64,000 nt of DNA from Psilocybe azurescens. Taxonomy: Eukaryota > Basidiomycota > Agaricomycetes > Agaricales > Agrocybaceae. The stretch spans positions 1,488,001 through 1,552,000 of the forward strand of contig JAJIRX010000622.1 in the NCBI GenBank assembly GCA_023853785.1, read 5' to 3'. The position numbers and the translations under genes are program-made. The number at the start of each line of letters is the position of its first letter. The stretch's first letter is position 1. The notes below the pieces were generated by a model. That model did not search any database, had not been told where the DNA came from, and saw only the letters and a list, made by a program, of their open reading frames with translations. Positions 23,553 to 34,420 of this stretch are shown here, piece after piece.

Positions 23553-26061
23553 TCATAGCCGCACATCCCTGGGCATTGCCCTAAGCGCCTGTCGGACACC
23601 AAGATCTGCGAGAACGTCCTCGGCACCCCCCAACAAAGCGTCGAAGGGAATTGTGCGGTGATACTAGCACCGGAAAGTCAGATAGGAGACAATTTGAGAG
23701 CATTGCACACGAACGTGTTCTATGAATTTCCCCATTCCCGTTTGTGTAATTCCACGCCCGCCAAAGACCTGGACAGCATCTCTTGCAGTATCTTGCCCAC
23801 AGCCTGTGGAATAGCTTTTTAATAAAGCGATTTGGCTATCAATAAAGTTCAGTAATTTTAGCATTCTACACAGCATAAGGATACCCGCCCAGCAAGTTTT
23901 CCAGCTTGTTGTTTGTATGTCTAAAGGCGCATAGCATATTAACAAGTATTTTTGTGGACCTGGCAATTCCGTGGACATACCATATTGCACATCTGATATG
24001 TGATGTTCTCGAGCCAACTTTGGACACCTAGATGTATGTATAGTTCAAACACATGGCATGGGAAGCAACGGGAAAAGAGACTTGCTCTCTGCCCGTGAAA
24101 TCATTCCCGCGAGCTTCGATCGAATGACGGCCTGCGAGTGAAGGGGTTTTCCGAAGACTTTTCGTTGGGTGGTCCACCTGAAACGTTTTTGAGACGTAAT
24201 CCCCGTGGTGGATGGTATCGGCGACTTACTTCAAACACTCTTCGACTGAAGGTACAATTCAGGCAGACGTCAATGCAAAATAAGAGGAGGACGTACTGAT
24301 GCCCCTTTGGCTCCTTGCAGAAGCGCAACACATGACCCATCGTTCATGGTTAAAGTTGCTGTGCCAGTTCCAAATCAGAAATCTCTCGACTAGAGGTACA
24401 CTATGCCCATCATGCTTACCTGAGAATGACGAAAATACCTCCACCCTCTTCGCCCAGGGTGTTGCCGATAGGCGCTCTCGCGTTATCGAATGTGATATAT
24501 GCGGTACCAGCAGTGGTCGAATAACTGGTCTTGATTTGCTTAGTCTCCACACCTGGGCCACGTTCCACCAAAATGACAGTAAAGCCGTCTTCGGTCTTGC
24601 AGCCCACAGTGAAATAATCGGCAAATCTGATTTGGCAGACGTTCAACTTTCTGAAGAAACATCAGAAGAAAATAGCACATACGTTCCGTTGGTAATCCAC
24701 TTCTTGCTTCCTATCGGAGTATGTGTCAGTAAATTCTCGATCAGAAACTGACATAGGCACCAGAAAAGAATTACCATTAACAATCCACTCCTTTCCATCT
24801 TCTGATTTAATAGCAGTTGTTTGCAAGCCCATAACATCGCTTCCGGCTTGCGCCTCCGAGATAGCCAGGCAAATGAACTTTTTGCCATCTAAGACTTCGG
24901 GTACTACTTTTGCTTTAAGTTCTTCGCTCCCGAAGTTAAGCACGGGAGGAAGGCCAATAACCTTTCCACCCAAAAGACCTAAATAGTATGAGAATAAAGA
25001 ATGGCATGGGTGAAGGAGAGATGGGCACACCATCACCATAGCCTCGCAGGCTTGATCTGGCAAATTCTTGTGTGATGATCAGCTGAGGTGTGGACACCTG
25101 TGAGTGTGGTGGACTGTAAGCAGAGGCAAAAGACTTGTACCTCATGGAAATAATCAAATGTCTCAGGCGTTACTAGACCATCCATTAGAATGCGTCCTTG
25201 TAGATGTTTTCCAGGCCCCATGCGCATAGCATGCATGTTTAAAGCACTATAGAAGAGATGAAAATCAATTATTATTGCCTGAGGATGGAATCTCCATACG
25301 TCATTTTGTCAATAACGCTTTGTGAGGGTCGCTTCCCATCTGCTTCGCGGTCCTGTGATGTTAATATAAGTCTTTTAATTATAGTCATATACGCAAATGC
25401 GAACCTGAGCATCGTGATACACGACTTCATCAAAGAATCGCCGAACAGCTTTTGGAATGTTCTGTGCCCCTACAATGATAGTGTGAATATCGGTATGGCG
25501 AGTAGAAAACCATTTCGGACCTCGGAGAAATAAGGGCTGTGATATCCATCGGAAAGCCATGTTGGTTCAGCGTAGGGAACTTTACTGAGTTCTCCAGCAA
25601 TTCGGCCATGGATGGAAGATTTCTCCCCGTCAATCTGACCTATCCGCAGGCGTTGATACTGGGGTCTTTCTAGCACTTCGTAGCGATGAAGACTGAAGAA
25701 TGCCTCGGTGGCATCTTGTCCGGCTAATGGTCCAGTTTGGTTTAGAGATATGTGTGAGCTTTGAGCAAACTCAACACACCGATTTCTGGATCCAAAAGCA
25801 CGGAAAGACCTCCGGGATGCATGGCTTTGAACTTGGTGAGGTCATAGACCACCGCGTCGATAATAATCCACTGAAAAAAGGGAGAGAATGAGAACAGCTT
25901 TCGTTACCTGTTTACTGAGGGATACTTACCAAATCATCGGGCTGGTTGTGCTGTGGGATAATACGAGAGAAAGTGAGAAAGCGAGTGAGCTACAGATTCG
26001 GAACACATCTCACCTTGCCAACTTCCTCTTTTGAAATTCGTTTGAGTTGTGTAGAAGCCAT
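23553..26061 (-). CDS. Cytochrome b5-acyl-CoA dehydrogenase fusion, copy 2
   Basis: Begins 'MASTQLKRISKEEVGK'. It has the same architecture as copy 1: an N-terminal cytochrome b5 domain with 'MHPGG' and '[16 protein letters not shown]', then an acyl-CoA dehydrogenase with 'LAISEAQAGSDVMG', 'KKWITNGT', 'ILVERGPGVETKQIKTSY' and 'VFGGRGITQTGMGKFIEH'. It ends 'AMPRDVRL', which is not a canonical PTS1, so its compartment may differ from copy 1. A very short exon supplies 'SKKWITNG'. One apparent single-base loss is in the T4 run at 25450-25453, inside 'HRTFQKAVRRFFDEV'. The AMACR-like gene lies upstream on the same strand, 298 bp away. FAD chemistry on acyl-CoA is expected; chain specificity is unknown. 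Confidence 0.85.
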
Positions 26062-26359
26062 GCTATACGATGTAGTAGAAGAATAAGGCCGATCTGAAGA
26101 TTCAATAAATAAAGGGATTCAAGTATTTCATGTGATTAAAGAGACCGACTCCGGAGTATGTATAGTAATCTACTAATTAGTAAACCCATTTTGACACGCT
26201 TCGTGAATCTTCCTCCTCTTTGGCACGTGCCCATCTCTAATTGATAGTCGCGCATTGGTTGACTACTGTTGACCTCATTCCCATGTTGTATACTGAGCTA
26301 CTGAGGCATTATTACGATGTTTAAACTTTATATATATATCTTTTTCATTAATAATTACT

Positions 26360-27879
26360 CTACAGCTTGGAGGACGAGCGCCGTGGTTCATTTCCTAGTA
26401 CACCCGCGTCCTCTAACTCGCGTATTCGGCTTTCCTCTAGGCCATATTCTCGCAGAACAGCATGCGTGTGAGTCCCCGGTTTTATAATCACATTCTTCGA
26501 ATCACCAGCCATTTCCTGTTCCATGCGACTTGTAAGTTGAGGATGGAAGGCTGGGATATTCGAAGTTTGTTGGCCAGCTTCTTGCGGTGTGAGGATCGGC
26601 ACGGTACAAGCATCAATTCCTATAAATTGGAAAGTGATAAGATTGGGGAATGTTAAAATCACGGACAAATTACTGACCATGGAACACGTCTGTCCAGAAA
26701 TCTCTAGACCGCGTCAAGAATCCCTTGGTAAGATATTCTTCCAGCATAGGCCATTCGTCTTTCTGGAACTGAGTTGAAGGATCCGGTTTCCAGCCATTCA
26801 AAGGGTCGAAGTCTTTCGGAACATGATTGGTCAAGGTCTCTATGAAGACCTTAAAAATTGGGGTTCTAGACAGCCAACCGACATCCATCCCCCGCCTTGA
26901 CACGTGTATATACTGTAGAAGGGTGATCCGCCGTCCAAGAGGTTGGTTCCTCTTGGACCGCCTAGCATCCCTGACTGGAGATAAGTTTGTATAAGAGGAA
27001 ACGACGCCAGATAACGCGTCCCAGAAACCTGTCAAGATGATTAATAACTTATTCGACTAGATTGAAGGGTGAAGCGAAGGTACCATATCCGCGTTAACCA
27101 CTTGACCTCGACCTGTTCTTCCTCTCTCAATAAGTGCTAGGAGAATTCCAGTTGCACACGTGAGGCCTCCTCCAGCAAAATCAGCCAGGATGTTCATAGG
27201 GTATGCAGGTTTTTCAGATGTTCCGGGAAGCATCTATTGGAATTTAAATGTTATTTTGGGGAATTGCAAGCGAAAAGGTTTGAAACTTACGGCCAAAACA
27301 CCGCTCAAGGCAAGATAATTAATATCATGTCCAGCCATATCCTTATGTGGACCTATTGGGATTTGAAGGGTTTACTTAGAACCCAAACATGAAGATAAAG
27401 CAGATGGGCATACCTGTCCTCGGAAATCTAACAGGTATATCGTTAGCGTAGGTTCGGGGAATGGGGTGCTGGCGCTCACCCTACAATTCTTGCATAAATG
27501 AGTTTCTCGTTCAGACCCTTTCGTGTACCATCTCCCAGAAATAGTTCGGGCCCCAGTCCAAGCCTCTCCAGTACGCCAGGTCTGAACGGATCAATGAGGA
27601 CATCGGCAGAGGAAATAAGTTCCTCGAGCAGCTTCCGTCCGCTGGTTTTTTGGAGTCTACGACGATAGAGCGCTTGCCGCGGCACAGAACATCGGTGGAA
27701 TTGGAGGACGGCCGGTCAACGCGAGTCACAGATGCCCCGTTGTCGGCCAAAATCAGCCCAGCAAAGGGGCCCGGTGCAAGACCAGCAAACTGCCACAATA
27801 TACGCGTTCAGTAACGAGTGAATCTTCCTGTCCAGAACGGCCTACACACCTCGATGACCTTTAACCCAGAGAGAGCCAT
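26360..27879 (-). CDS. CoA-transferase family III / alpha-methylacyl-CoA racemase-like protein ending in SKL
   Basis: Starts '[20 protein letters not shown]', the standard opening of the CaiB/BaiF family. It continues with '[11 protein letters not shown]', '[20 protein letters not shown]', '[14 protein letters not shown]', '[11 protein letters not shown]', '[15 protein letters not shown]' and '[20 protein letters not shown]'. The GHDINY and ADFAGG blocks hold the histidine and aspartate that act as the base pair in racemases of this family (known for the Mycobacterium enzyme). The C-terminus is 'RRSSSKL', a canonical peroxisomal signal. The expected role is interconversion of 2R and 2S methyl-branched acyl-CoAs so that beta-oxidation can proceed. 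Two apparent single-base losses occur, in the T6 run at 27646-27651 and the A5 run at 26853-26857; both regain the family sequence at once. Confidence 0.85.
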
Positions 27880-28402
27880 TGGTATGTAAGAATAACGGCG
27901 CTGAGCATGATATCTTCAGGAATGATGCGGTTATATGTAGCCGGAGGTGTTAGGTTCTGTTTTGAGCACTTTCTTGGACGCATGACCTGGGAAAGATTAC
28001 CAGAGGCGTTCAGGAGCTTCGGCAGTACCAGTGGTTCCATACGTAATGATTTGTAATTTGGCGATACAATACAGCCTGTAACAGGGTTCAGAGTGTTACT
28101 CGAGTCCTACCGTTGAGAACGTCGGTTGGATAGGCATGTACAGGCAAGATGTCAAGAACTCGTCCAGGACCAACAGACGGGCCGCACGGCGCAGACAAAC
28201 AGGAACAACTGTCACAAATGGTCTTGTGATCGCCCTCAACGCGCTTCAACTTCTTCTGCTACAATCACTTTAACATGTATTCGCTTCTTCCAATGTTATT
28301 GCACCTCAACGGCCCGCAGGCTGCTTCTTTGTCTATGTGGCAAGCTCTACAGTGTTCTGAAAGAGTTAAAGAGAATGGGACAGACAGAGTCACCCCTTGA
28401 AC
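27880..28402. promoter_or_regulatory. Shared upstream region between the AMACR-like and GH79 genes
   Basis: These 523 bp separate the divergent starts of the AMACR-like gene (minus) and the GH79 gene (plus). It should contain both promoters. Small open frames on both strands lack any family signal. I see no clear TATA box or named operator. Confidence 0.4.
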
Positions 28403-30581
28403 ATGATGATTCCTCTTACATTGCTCTGCGCACTTGCTGTAAATTTCGGAGGAGTGTCGTCGTTGTCTTCCTTGAAACTTCAAGGACCATCAACACTTCC
28501 TCCTGATGCATCTCATCCTTTGAATCCCGCATTGGCAAGCTTTAGTATTGAAACCGCCTTTTTGAGGAGTTCTTCGGCAATGTTACGACTCCTAACCAGC
28601 TTTCAATCAACCTATTGGAAAATTTAAGGTCTCGAACTGGCGTACCTCCCGAAATTAGGATTGGTGGTATAACCGCCGACTCTACACATTGGGATCCTAT
28701 CCAAAAGGTCGCTCTTTCTAACTTTATCGACTCGACTGGCGCTTTGCACAACACCACACTTGGTCCTCAGTTTTGGAAGTCTGTTGGCCTCTTACCGCAA
28801 GGAACAAAAATCATCATGACTTTGGTCATTAATGCAAATAGTGTATCTAATGCCTATACTTACTTCTCCTCTGCAGGACCTGCACGATCTCGATTACGAA
28901 GGGGCATTGAACATGGCACAGGCTACCGTTAACGGACTGTCTACGAGCCAATTCGCGTCTTTTGAAAGTCAGTTGACTGTTTAATTTCCTGTACTCAAAT
29001 TCAAGACGCGACTATCACAGTTGGCAATGAACCGGATCACTACCTTGCTTTCACACCTCAAAATTATACGAGTATCTGGGCGGTAATTGTTTCTGTGTCC
29101 CCGACCGCCTACACCTTAGTGACCCCTTCTGCGATAGACGTGGGCAAAGAATATCTCCACCGCTCTCAATCTGAAATCGCCCAAGTTCCAGGTAGCCGCG
29201 ACCGTCGAAGATCCTATTTGGCCTTACGACACCCCTGGTGCATCATCAGCTCTTGATTGTGTGAGCGCCCTGGCAGCCGGCTCGGACAAGAATAATGTCG
29301 TCAAAACGTGCAGTGAACACACATATCAATATAGTGTAACACCTTGAACAGTCTTCATTTTGCCTTTCGTCCGCCCTAATCATCTTCCATAGGTCTGTGA
29401 TCCTCCTAGAATTGCAGTAGCGACTTTGCCTAACCTGGTAAGTGTTTGCGAATCTCTAATATGAGTCTGGGGCCAGCTGTTTATATGCATTATACAGGTC
29501 AATCACACGCGCCTAGCAGAGTCTGTATCTTACAGTCCGCCCACTTGTATTGTCAACTAACCTTTTATACTCAGATATCTTGATCTTTGGCAACCTCGTA
29601 TCAAATCTGTCAGAGCACAACTTGGGGATGATGGCTTCGTGATAGGTACGAATACACTGGAATTTGTACGTAGCCTGAGAGGGAAAGCTGACTCTTTGCC
29701 AGGGGAGTACAATTCAGTCTCTTGCTCGGGGAAGGATGGTGTCAGTAATACTTTTGGCCAGGCTCTGTGGTTGGTGAGTCGATCGAGCTAATTGCTTTTG
29801 ATTATATTCTCAAGATGATTGTCACCATGATTTTAGCTGGATACAACACTGTATGCCGCGTCTTTGAATGTTTCAAGGTAATTCAATTTGGTCTATTTTG
29901 CTATAGGTTGGACTGAGGGAATGACATTGCAGACTTTACCTCCATCAAGGCGGACCTCTGGCCCTGCAGAGTAGCACGCAGCTTAATCATGGGGGACTGA
30001 GCTTCTATGATATGTGGTAGGAAGGAATTTATCCTGTGACTTCAAATTCTGAACCGTTCTCTGTTAGGTATCCCGTACAAAACCAGAATGGTGCTATACA
30101 GGTCTTCCCTTCCTACTCTTCCTATCTGTTTATCGCAGAAGCTCTTGGACACTCCACTTCCCTTCGAATTTCCAATTTGTTCCCTGGTAGACAAGCAAAC
30201 GGGTCAAGTATCACAACTGCATTGGGCGACCAGTCCGCAGGCCAACTAGTAGCTTATGGATTCTGGGACACATCGAAACCATCTGCCCATTCATTCCCAA
30301 CAAAATTAGCCTTGCTTAATTTGGAAATATTCAACCAAACTCAAACAGGCCAGAGACCGTCCGCGGAATTCGATATAACGGCCTTCCGACAGGATGAGCA
30401 TAGGCCTCTGACTATTCGAAGGTTGCAGGCACCTGGTGCCGATGTGAAAGCTGCAAACCTGACGACTTGGGCTGGTCAAACTTTCTCTACTGGTGTAGCA
30501 ACTGGAGAACTGAAAGAGGAGAAGCAAAGTAGCAGCAAGATTTCTGTACAAGCTTCTGAAGCTGTTCTTATAACTCTGTAG
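28403..30581 (+). CDS. Secreted GH79-family glycosidase (beta-glucuronidase-like)
   Basis: ATG 28403 (a second ATG follows at once) gives the signal peptide 'MMIPLTLLCALAVNFGG'. The catalytic barrel includes 'IRIGGITADSTHWDP', the acid/base region 'ITVGNEPDHY' and the nucleophile region 'VIGEYNSVSCSG'; GH79 enzymes use two glutamates, one in NEP and one in GEYN. The C-terminal beta domain runs from 'YPVQNQNGAIQVFPSY' to 'ASEAVLITL'. The predicted role is extracellular removal of glucuronic acid or its 4-O-methyl form from arabinogalactan or similar plant or fungal polysaccharides. Around ten short introns are visible. One apparent base loss is in the T5 run at 28559-28563; after it the frame reads as family sequence again. 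A second junction near 29535-29580 is also one base out of phase, but I do not count it. Possible N-glycosylation sites are present. Confidence 0.87.
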
Positions 30582-30786
30582 TTTTTAAGAGTATATCAAT
30601 AGGCGAATGGTTTGTTCACACATCTGGGCACTGTTGTTCATGTCCTCCTGCCAAACGCCGCCGCGGTCAGAGACATTGGGCTGAGAAATACATCCACGAC
30701 CGGATATTTTATCGTTTCTCCATACATTGGTACATGAATACATTTTATTGAGTTGTTGGTTCTTTCTTTCTCTTTTCTGTGCGCCT

Positions 30787-32044
30787 TCAGCAATACCCGC
30801 ATGAGCATGCATTCGCCTTGGACAGCCAGCCATGCCGCAGAGTCTCCTTCGCTGTCAAGCGCTTGCTTGGGTCAACACGAAGACAATCCTTGATAAAGGC
30901 TGCAGCGGCTGCCACGTCGTCTTTATGAAGAGCGCCTGAGAGGGCTGATTCAATGGATTTTGCATCCTCGTCACCGATTGCAGCGTGAATGGCTGCCAGT
31001 CGGCTTGGGGTGTCAGCTTCTGATATGAATGGAGGGTTAGAACCCGCTAAAAGTTTGAGTGTCTGCATTTGTCGCATGAGAAATGATATAGTTGAACCAG
31101 GTGAACAAAGTATTTGCAACTCACCAAGCACCCCAATTGCCAAATATCAGTTTGAGGTGAACAAGAGGCATTTTGCGATAGAGTCTCTGGTGCAGATACA
31201 TAGTCTCCAGTTGGCTCTGGCTTGAATGTCGATTGCTGGGCTGTTGGTTGGAGTGTAAGAAGAGAAACAAGATAACAGGGTAAAATATCATACCATGTCC
31301 GAGATTTGCAAGATGCAGAGGCCATTCGGATACGATGGCCTTTTTGTGTCTCCATCCCCTTAAGGAATGTTTTATTGGTTGAGATGTTACAGTGTCAAAG
31401 TTTCCGATTTTGGTGCTCGATGGCTCGTCTTCAGATTCGAGTTGAGGCCTCAAGGACTCAGCTTGTGTTGCTGTCGAGAAATATACATTTCCTGCATTCA
31501 CAGCTAAGTTGGGTAGGGTACCAGTTAGTTGTATTTAATGATATAGGGGGTACAGCTGGCGAACATACCTCCGTGCATGATCCCGGCGGAATGTAATCCC
31601 TCGAGAGCGAGAGCGGCAGAATAGACAATTCGCTGGACGACATGAACAGGGAGCCTCTGAGCTTCCTCTTCTAGACGCAGATCCTCGACAGTAGTAGAGA
31701 GGGGTTGGTTACAATGCAAAAGTGCGATCCGTGATAGCCCTTCTCCCAAAAGCTGTCCTGAAGCCTTGAGAGTGGCAGGTTTTGATCCAGCCTTTTACTG
31801 ATTGTAGGATCGGAAGTTCGACCTCTTTGGCATGCTCAGATGCTGCGACTGTGTAGATCTTGACTGAAAAGTAGACATCGTCGTACTCCCTCCAGATGAG
31901 CCAGGTCGATGAACGAGGTCCATATCCGAGCTTGCGAATGATCTCGTATTTGTCGTTGTTGAGCTTTTGGTGGATGGTTGCTGCGAAATAGCCAGGTCCA
32001 CCGCTGGTAGGTGAAAGATCGAGAGGTTCCTCAGGGAAAGACAT
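30787..32044 (-). CDS. SRPK-like protein pseudokinase
   Basis: Begins 'MSFPEEPLDLSPTSGGPGYF'. A glycine loop 'KLGYGPRSSTWL' and the ATP-anchoring lysine in 'VYFSVKIYT' match SR-protein-kinase-like folds. Later blocks are 'RLPVHVVQRIVYSAALALE', the catalytic loop 'HSAGIMHGAVNAGNVYF', 'KIGNFDTV', 'APETLSQNASCSPQTDIWQL' and a C-terminal 'FIKDCLRVDPSKRLTAKETL'. The HRD aspartate is alanine (HGA), the catalytic-loop lysine is asparagine, and DFG reads N-F-D, while the loop asparagine is kept. Phosphotransfer is therefore unlikely and a binding or scaffold role is the better guess. The catalytic loop spans an intron with clean borders, so the changes are not splice errors. Two apparent base losses (G4 at 31701-31704, T4 at 31793-31796) lie in the middle. 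Confidence 0.8.
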
Positions 32045-32931
32045 AGTAACACTAGATGCGAATAGGTGGCTCAATGGAATACTTGTGAACTGATGGTTTT
32101 GCTGGTTCTTGGACTTCTCTTTAAGAGTTCAAGTTGTTGGTGTGACCTAGAATTGGCTCTCGTGATGCTACCAAGATCACAGCCTTCCAGCCATGGTGAT
32201 GAGCCGTTCTATCATTTCAATATAGACATACAGAGCAGTATTTTTGATACCGTCAGGATCGGGATGTATCATGAACAATGTTGGCAGATGATAATCTAAA
32301 CTCCTGAAAGGTCGGTTGCGGGCGCCACTAAAAGGATCGATGTCTCCATTTGGTAGGTTCCATTTATTTGATAATCATCGCAAGTATTGATAGCACGGAT
32401 TGACTCTAAAAGAGACGAAGAAGCCTGACAAAGTTTGGAGAAATACGACACTTATGCTCTCTAAAGGGTGTTACGGAGCACGATGGAGAGCGCTCGAAGA
32501 ATAGCGTTTCTTGGTTGTTTCTTTTATTGGGTGTTCCATTATCCTATTCTCAGTACATGGAGTAGGTGCTAATAATATGACAGCGACATCACCGGTTAGG
32601 TGATTCCACTCTACTTTATTCAAAACAACATATGCTGCTAAGATGCTTTCAACGCGCCCTGTTTCCTCCTGTTTCCCCTGTCAATTCATTTATATGTCCC
32701 AGCTGTCCGACATCACGGCAGCATGACAGTTGCATCGGAGCCCGGAGACACGCGGAGACGCAAAGCAGATCACGTTCATTGTCAGAATGCTTCCTATAAA
32801 ACCATCCTTCGGGAGAGGTGTGGTTCCCTACGGCTGGCCCGATCCACAGTTCATTACACTCAATTCCAGGTGCTGAGCATCTTGAAGTATCTCAAACAAT
32901 CCACAGCACTCGTCCATTTTACCTTTTTATA
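32045..32931. promoter_or_regulatory. Shared upstream region, pseudokinase and secreted-protein genes
   Basis: About 890 bp between two divergent starts. Near 32720-32800 a few short open frames appear on the plus strand without family resemblance. The segment just before 32932 contains 'CTATAAAACC' at about 32796, a plausible TATA element roughly 130 bp upstream of the secreted-protein ATG. Confidence 0.4.
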
Positions 32932-33918
32932 ATGTTTTTCTCACTCAAAAGTCTGCTCCCTACCGTTGCTGCCCTCGTTGTGCTCAAGGGCGCTATCGCA
33001 GTGCCTGTCTTGTAAGCCCCCACAACACCAATTGTCACGATCGTCGAGGAAACTCACTTTCATTCACATTCCTCTAGTTCTGAATTCAGCGACGACCTCG
33101 CGGAGCGCAGTGAATTTGACGACAATTCATTGCTCGAGCGTCAGGTCTACGACTTCGATCTCTCGGAACGCGATGACATCCTCGATGCCGTCTTGGATGC
33201 GCGATTCGACCACGACGTCCTCCACGACATAGACCACGCCGCTGGAAAGCACAAATACACACATGCCCCGACAAAGCTCAGCATCGGCGAGGGCGCTAAG
33301 CACGAGCTCAACCGGCTCAATGTACACGGCAAGGAACGTAAGAACGTCATCAAGTGGCACAAGAACCAGGTCAAGAAAGAGATGAAGACCAACCCGGATT
33401 TGAAGCACGCCCATACCGGTGTGATTGAGTGAGTTATTTTTGGTGTTGTGAAACGAGATTTTCTAACTTGTCCCTTTTTTGTGAAAAGACATCTAGCACA
33501 CAAGGGCGGAAGCCAACCCAAAGAGAAGAATCACATCACCGCCTCGTTCAAGGACAAGCATGGCCAGCAGATCCACAATAAATACAACGGCGGGGTGCGT
33601 ATTCTCTCGGAATTTTTTATTAACAGACTGGGACTAAATCGAGACATTTTTGTCCTGCAACAGCCAAACCACCACTTGTACGTCAACAAAAACAACAAAG
33701 GCACGGGCCGACAAGCCAAAGGAGGGTTGAACAAGAACAACAACGAGCTCAAGGGCAAGCACACAGGCAACAAGGCGGCAACCAACAGGAACCCGGATAA
33801 CAGGCACGGAAAGAGCAGCCAGAAGAACGGCGGCAAAGGAAAGGGCCAGCAGCGCCAGGGTGGAGGCTCCAAGAACCAGAACAAGGGTCTCCAGGCGAAG
33901 AAAGGAGGGAGGAAGTAA
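32932..33918 (+). CDS. Secreted, highly basic Lys/Asn/Gly-rich protein of unknown function
   Basis: The signal peptide is 'MFFSLKSLLPTVAALVVLKG' followed by 'AIAVPV', with a likely cleavage after Ala-Ile-Ala. The mature N-terminal part is acidic ('FSDDLAERSEFDD', 'DFDLSERDDILDAVLDARFD'). It then becomes strongly basic: 'NVHGKERKNVIKWHKNQVKK' and 'GGSQPKEKNHI'. The tail is a low-complexity Lys/Asn/Gln/Gly run containing 'NKNNKGTGRQAKGG' and ending 'GLQAKKGGRK'. Three short introns keep phase. I do not recognise a family. A small secreted protein with an acidic pro-like part and a polycationic tail could be a wall-binding protein, an antimicrobial-type peptide precursor or an effector; all three are guesses. 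No cysteines are seen in the mature chain, so disulfide-stabilised folds are unlikely. Confidence 0.7.
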
Positions 33919-34420
33919 TTTCTCTGCTGTTTTGTTTACGTAGTCGCTGCGTGTTTTGCGTCGAGTGAATAATATACAGGCATTGTTGAGGATCATTTGC
34001 ACAGATAGGCGTTCGATTGATTGGCACTGGTGTCTGCAATATTCATGTTCAAGGTCCGCCATGAGTAGTAAAGCATGATCTCCGACAGGAAGGCGGGTGT
34101 CTTTCAAGTTGCGCGCGTTTACATTGTCGGCAGTCATTTTGTTCAGACTGGCAGAAGTTGGCAGCGACGTTCCGCGATTCTGAAGGGCTAGTCACAGACC
34201 AAAGGTATGGTTTGATACGAGCACAGTTCCATATGAAAAGATGGTCGCATAAGGTAGACACGCTTTCTTGTTGGGATTAAAGACTTGGAACCCTTAGGCC
34301 CATAAGATAAAGTGTCGGAAACTGCCGAATCGGAGTTTGAAAATAAATAAACTTTCTCTTGGCTCATTTTGAATCAAATGTACTTGTACAAACGAACAGC
34401 GTCCTTGAAAAGCCCGATGA
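33919..34420. other. Convergent 3' region, no gene recognised
   Basis: These 502 bp separate two converging genes. They hold both 3' ends and no supported coding sequence. Confidence 0.45.

Noticed and set aside
26360..30581. AMACR-like and GH79 genes as pseudogenes
   Set aside because: Each break is one missing base in a homopolymer, with conserved sequence on both sides and catalytic motifs kept. The same lesion type occurs in essential genes here, so assembly error is more likely than decay.
33147..34137. Long antisense frames over the secreted basic protein gene
   Set aside because: They arise from the low-complexity Lys/Asn-rich coding strand, which is read as Phe/Leu/Pro on the other side.
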